Source: Bryobacterales bacterium
GTDB lineage: Bacteria > Acidobacteriota > Terriglobia > Bryobacterales > Bryobacteraceae
DNA length: 64,000 bases
Reading direction: 5' to 3'
Assembly (NCBI GenBank): GCA_020851555.1
Contig: JADZCM010000009.1
Coordinates: 1-64,000 of the forward strand
This document shows, piece by piece, positions 62,080 through 64,000 of this stretch. The position numbers and the translations under genes are program-made. Under the pieces are notes generated by a model that saw only the letters and a program-made list of their open reading frames with translations, had not been told where the DNA came from and did no database searches. Within the stretch, counting starts at the first letter, position 1. Each line of letters begins with the position of its first letter.

Positions 62080-62653
62080 CGAGAAAACGGCGCAGCAAAG
62101 AATAGCTGACACTTCCGGTCAGCGGGTACTGCTTGAGGCGATGCGTGATGATCATGGTGGGAGTCTGGTTGATCCGCAGGCTTTGACCCCGCGCGATGTC
62201 CTTGTCCACCTCCGCCGTGACGGAGGAGTCCTTAGCCAGAGCGCGAATCTTGGCCGCATCCGCGCCGGCCAGACCACTGAGCGCCGCCTGCTCCGGCTTC
62301 CCGCTGGCGGCCCACTCCGCCTGCCGGGCGAAAAGAGCGCCCGCCACCTGCTCATACCTGCCCACGCGCGCCGCCGCAGCGGCCAGGTATGCCGCCTGCT
62401 TGGAGTAAGCGTTGCCGGCCAGCGGGTACTCGCGGTAAATCAGGTAGACCTTGCCCGTACGCGCGTAATCCTGAGCAACCAGCGGCAGGGTCTGCTCGAA
62501 CAGGATCCGGCAATGGGGGCACTGGAAATCGCTGAAGACCTCCATGGTGATGGGCGCGGACGGCGCTCCGACCGCGCTGCCCCCGCCCGCCGCATCCGCT
62601 GAGCCGAGCCAGCAGGGCGTCAGGAGGGCCGCCAGAACTGCGATCGCCTTCAT
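62060..62653 (-). CDS. DsbA-family thioredoxin-fold protein
   Basis: 197 residues with a signal peptide (1-22). The active site is CPHC (C45-C48) in FSDFQCPHCRIL, the cis-Pro loop is INQTPTMII, and a helical insert lies between. Such DsbA/DsbG-like proteins form or isomerise disulfides in the periplasm. It is directly coupled to a MauE-type membrane partner downstream (20-nt overlap), which suggests a dedicated redox pair. The target is unknown. Confidence 0.88.
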   Translation of the reverse strand: MKAIAVLAALLTPCWLGSADAAGGGSAVGAPSAPITMEVFSDFQCPHCRILFEQTLPLVAQDYARTGKVYLIYREYPLAGNAYSKQAAYLAAAAARVGRYEQVAGALFARQAEWAASGKPEQAALSGLAGADAAKIRALAKDSSVTAEVDKDIARGQSLRINQTPTMIITHRLKQYPLTGSVSYSLLRRFLDELLSK

Positions 62654-62692
62654 ACCACCAGGATATTACAGGCTGGGCCGGTGACAGCGGGC

Positions 62693-64000
62693 TCACTGCA
62701 CCTGCAACTGGTACGGCACAAGCCTCAGGTATCCTCCCGGCGCAAGCAGTTGGGCCGGCCAGCGGCGCAGGATATCCTTCAGCAACCCGGGGGCTGACGC
62801 CTGCACGGTGCGGCTCATCAGCCGTTCGATCAGGCTGCGCTGCGGCGGGTAGACCACCAGCGTCACCGGCGCCCCTGCCGGGATGCGCGCGCGCTCGCGG
62901 ATCAATTCCACGGCGCGGTCCAATCCCCCCAATTCATCCACCAAACCGATCTTCCGCGCCTGAGAGCCCAGCCACACGCGGCCCTGCGCCAAAGGTTCGA
63001 TCTCCGCGAACTTGCGCTTCCGGGCGGCGGCGACCTTTTCAACGAAAACCCGGTAGTTGTCGTCGACTCCGTCCCGGAGTTTGCGCCGCGCGGCTTCGTC
63101 CAGAGGAGTGTAGTCCGAGTCGATGTCCGCGAATCTCCCCCGGGTCAGAATTTCCTTGCTGATTCCCAGCTTCTGGTATAGGCCGCGCAGGCTCGCCTTG
63201 CCGTAGACGACGCCGATGGACCCGGTGAGTGTGCCGGGGTAGGCGACCACCGGGTCGCCGGTCATGGAAACGTAGTAGCCGCCGCTGGCGGCCTCGTCGG
63301 ACATGGAGATGATCAGCGGCTTCCGGCCGCTGAGCCGGTTCATCTCCCTCCAGATCTCGTCGGATGCGAAGGAGTCGCCGCCCGGGGAATCCACTCTCAC
63401 GATGGCGCCGCGGATGCTCCCGTCCTCGGCCACCTGGCGAAGCAGTTTGATGAACGCGGGAGCGGACAACCCTGTCTCGGCATAGGCCCCTCCCGGCAGA
63501 CTGCCCGTGATCGCGCCCTCCCCGACGATGAATGCCACCTTCTCCTTTCCCTTGGAATCGGGACCCGCGGCTCTGGCGCGAACGTAGTCCCGGACCCTGA
63601 CGCGGCTGAGCCGGCCGCCGCCGGCGGCTTTCTCCACTTCGCTGAATACCTGGTCTTCGTAAAGAAGCCCGTCGACCAACCCCTTCTCGAGAGCCTGCCG
63701 GGAAAGAAACGGCCCGTCGTCCAAGGTTGCGCGGATCTCGGCCGGGGTCTTCTTCCTGCCCGCCGCGATCGTGTCCACGGTATGGGCAAAAAGTTCATCC
63801 AGAATCGAGTCCAGAACCTCGCGGGTCTCGGGGCTCATGGAGGTGCGGGTGAAGGTGTCGCCGAAGTCCTTGTACTTGCCCGCGTGCACGATCTCCACTT
63901 GTGCGCCGAGCTTGTCCAGCGTTCCCCGGAAAAAGGTGAGTTCGGCGCGCAGGCCCTTCACGTCGAGCATGTCCTCCGGCGGCATGTAGACGCGGCCGGC
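62693..64000 (-). CDS. sppA: Signal peptide peptidase SppA, 67K type, 5' truncated
   Basis: The frame is open to the window edge, so at least 435 residues and more are expected upstream. GLRAELTFFRGTLDKLGAQVEIVHAGKYKDF contains the GKYK block with the catalytic Lys (key part EIVHAGKYKDFGDTF). RVDSPGGDSFASDEIWREM and SDEAASGGYYVSMTGDPVVAYPGTLTGSIGV (key part DEAASGGYYVS) hold the nucleophile Ser. It cleaves remnant signal peptides at the inner membrane as a tetramer. Compared with E. coli the missing part is the N-terminal anchor and part of the first repeat. Confidence 0.9.
   Translation of the reverse strand, partial: AGRVYMPPEDMLDVKGLRAELTFFRGTLDKLGAQVEIVHAGKYKDFGDTFTRTSMSPETREVLDSILDELFAHTVDTIAAGRKKTPAEIRATLDDGPFLSRQALEKGLVDGLLYEDQVFSEVEKAAGGGRLSRVRVRDYVRARAAGPDSKGKEKVAFIVGEGAITGSLPGGAYAETGLSAPAFIKLLRQVAEDGSIRGAIVRVDSPGGDSFASDEIWREMNRLSGRKPLIISMSDEAASGGYYVSMTGDPVVAYPGTLTGSIGVVYGKASLRGLYQKLGISKEILTRGRFADIDSDYTPLDEAARRKLRDGVDDNYRVFVEKVAAARKRKFAEIEPLAQGRVWLGSQARKIGLVDELGGLDRAVELIRERARIPAGAPVTLVVYPPQRSLIERLMSRTVQASAPGLLKDILRRWPAQLLAPGGYLRLVPYQLQVQ

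Overview
The window is GC-rich, LPS-bearing Gram-negative chromosome, most likely Acidobacteriota of the Bryobacterales/Solibacter type. This placement is inferred from gene content: a BlaI regulator with an M56 sensor, a DUF1800/DUF1501 pair, lpxB and lpxL, many small secreted or membrane proteins of unknown family, and Pro/Ala-rich proteins. No rRNA or marker gene settles it. Coding density is high. There is one tRNA (initiator Met), one small insertion-sequence remnant, and no prophage or CRISPR array.

Layout, 1-20 kb: a truncated beta-helix protein, an IS remnant beside tRNA-fMet, an orotate phosphoribosyltransferase-like gene, a BlaI/M56 pair, thioredoxin reductase, a peptidase-M1-like protein that has lost its zinc site, lpxB, an MrfA-type helicase, a PilZ protein, two LolA-like exported proteins, an MFS carrier, a Tat-exported aldo/keto reductase, an exported methyltransferase, a lone winged-helix protein, and cstA with its 55-aa partner. 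20-37 kb: tdh-kbl (threonine to glycine), the DUF1800-DUF1501 pair, fabH, a SprT-like metalloprotease, membrane proteins, an XRE/S24-like regulator with a convergent partner gene and a 38-aa secreted peptide, ubiX-pheA, lpxL, mnmA, a SAM hydrolase, a second beta-helix protein, and a divergent NmrA/HxlR pair with a clear operator.

37-41.9 kb holds a tail-anchored protein carrying an array of short PGEFTR-like motifs behind a decayed kinase N-lobe, then two equally long (503 aa) diverged methyltransferases. 41.9-59.1 kb is a type VI secretion locus: tssK is divergent from tssB-tssC-hcp-tagJ-tssA-tssE-tssF-tssG-tssH. The operon continues with a calpain-like cysteine protease, vgrG, a PAAR protein fused to an NleD-like (M91) zinc protease, and a lipoprotein that may be an immunity factor. 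No tssJ, tssL or tssM is present. A Ser/Thr kinase lies convergent to the end of the locus. 59-64 kb ends with a DUF3558-like lipoprotein, a MauE-DsbA disulfide pair and a truncated sppA.

The most promising new material is the two-protease T6SS cargo module, the PGEFTR-motif protein with its methyltransferase pair, and the XRE/S24-like regulon, in which two near-identical 18-bp palindromes and similar promoters link a regulator, a partner protein and possibly a secreted peptide.
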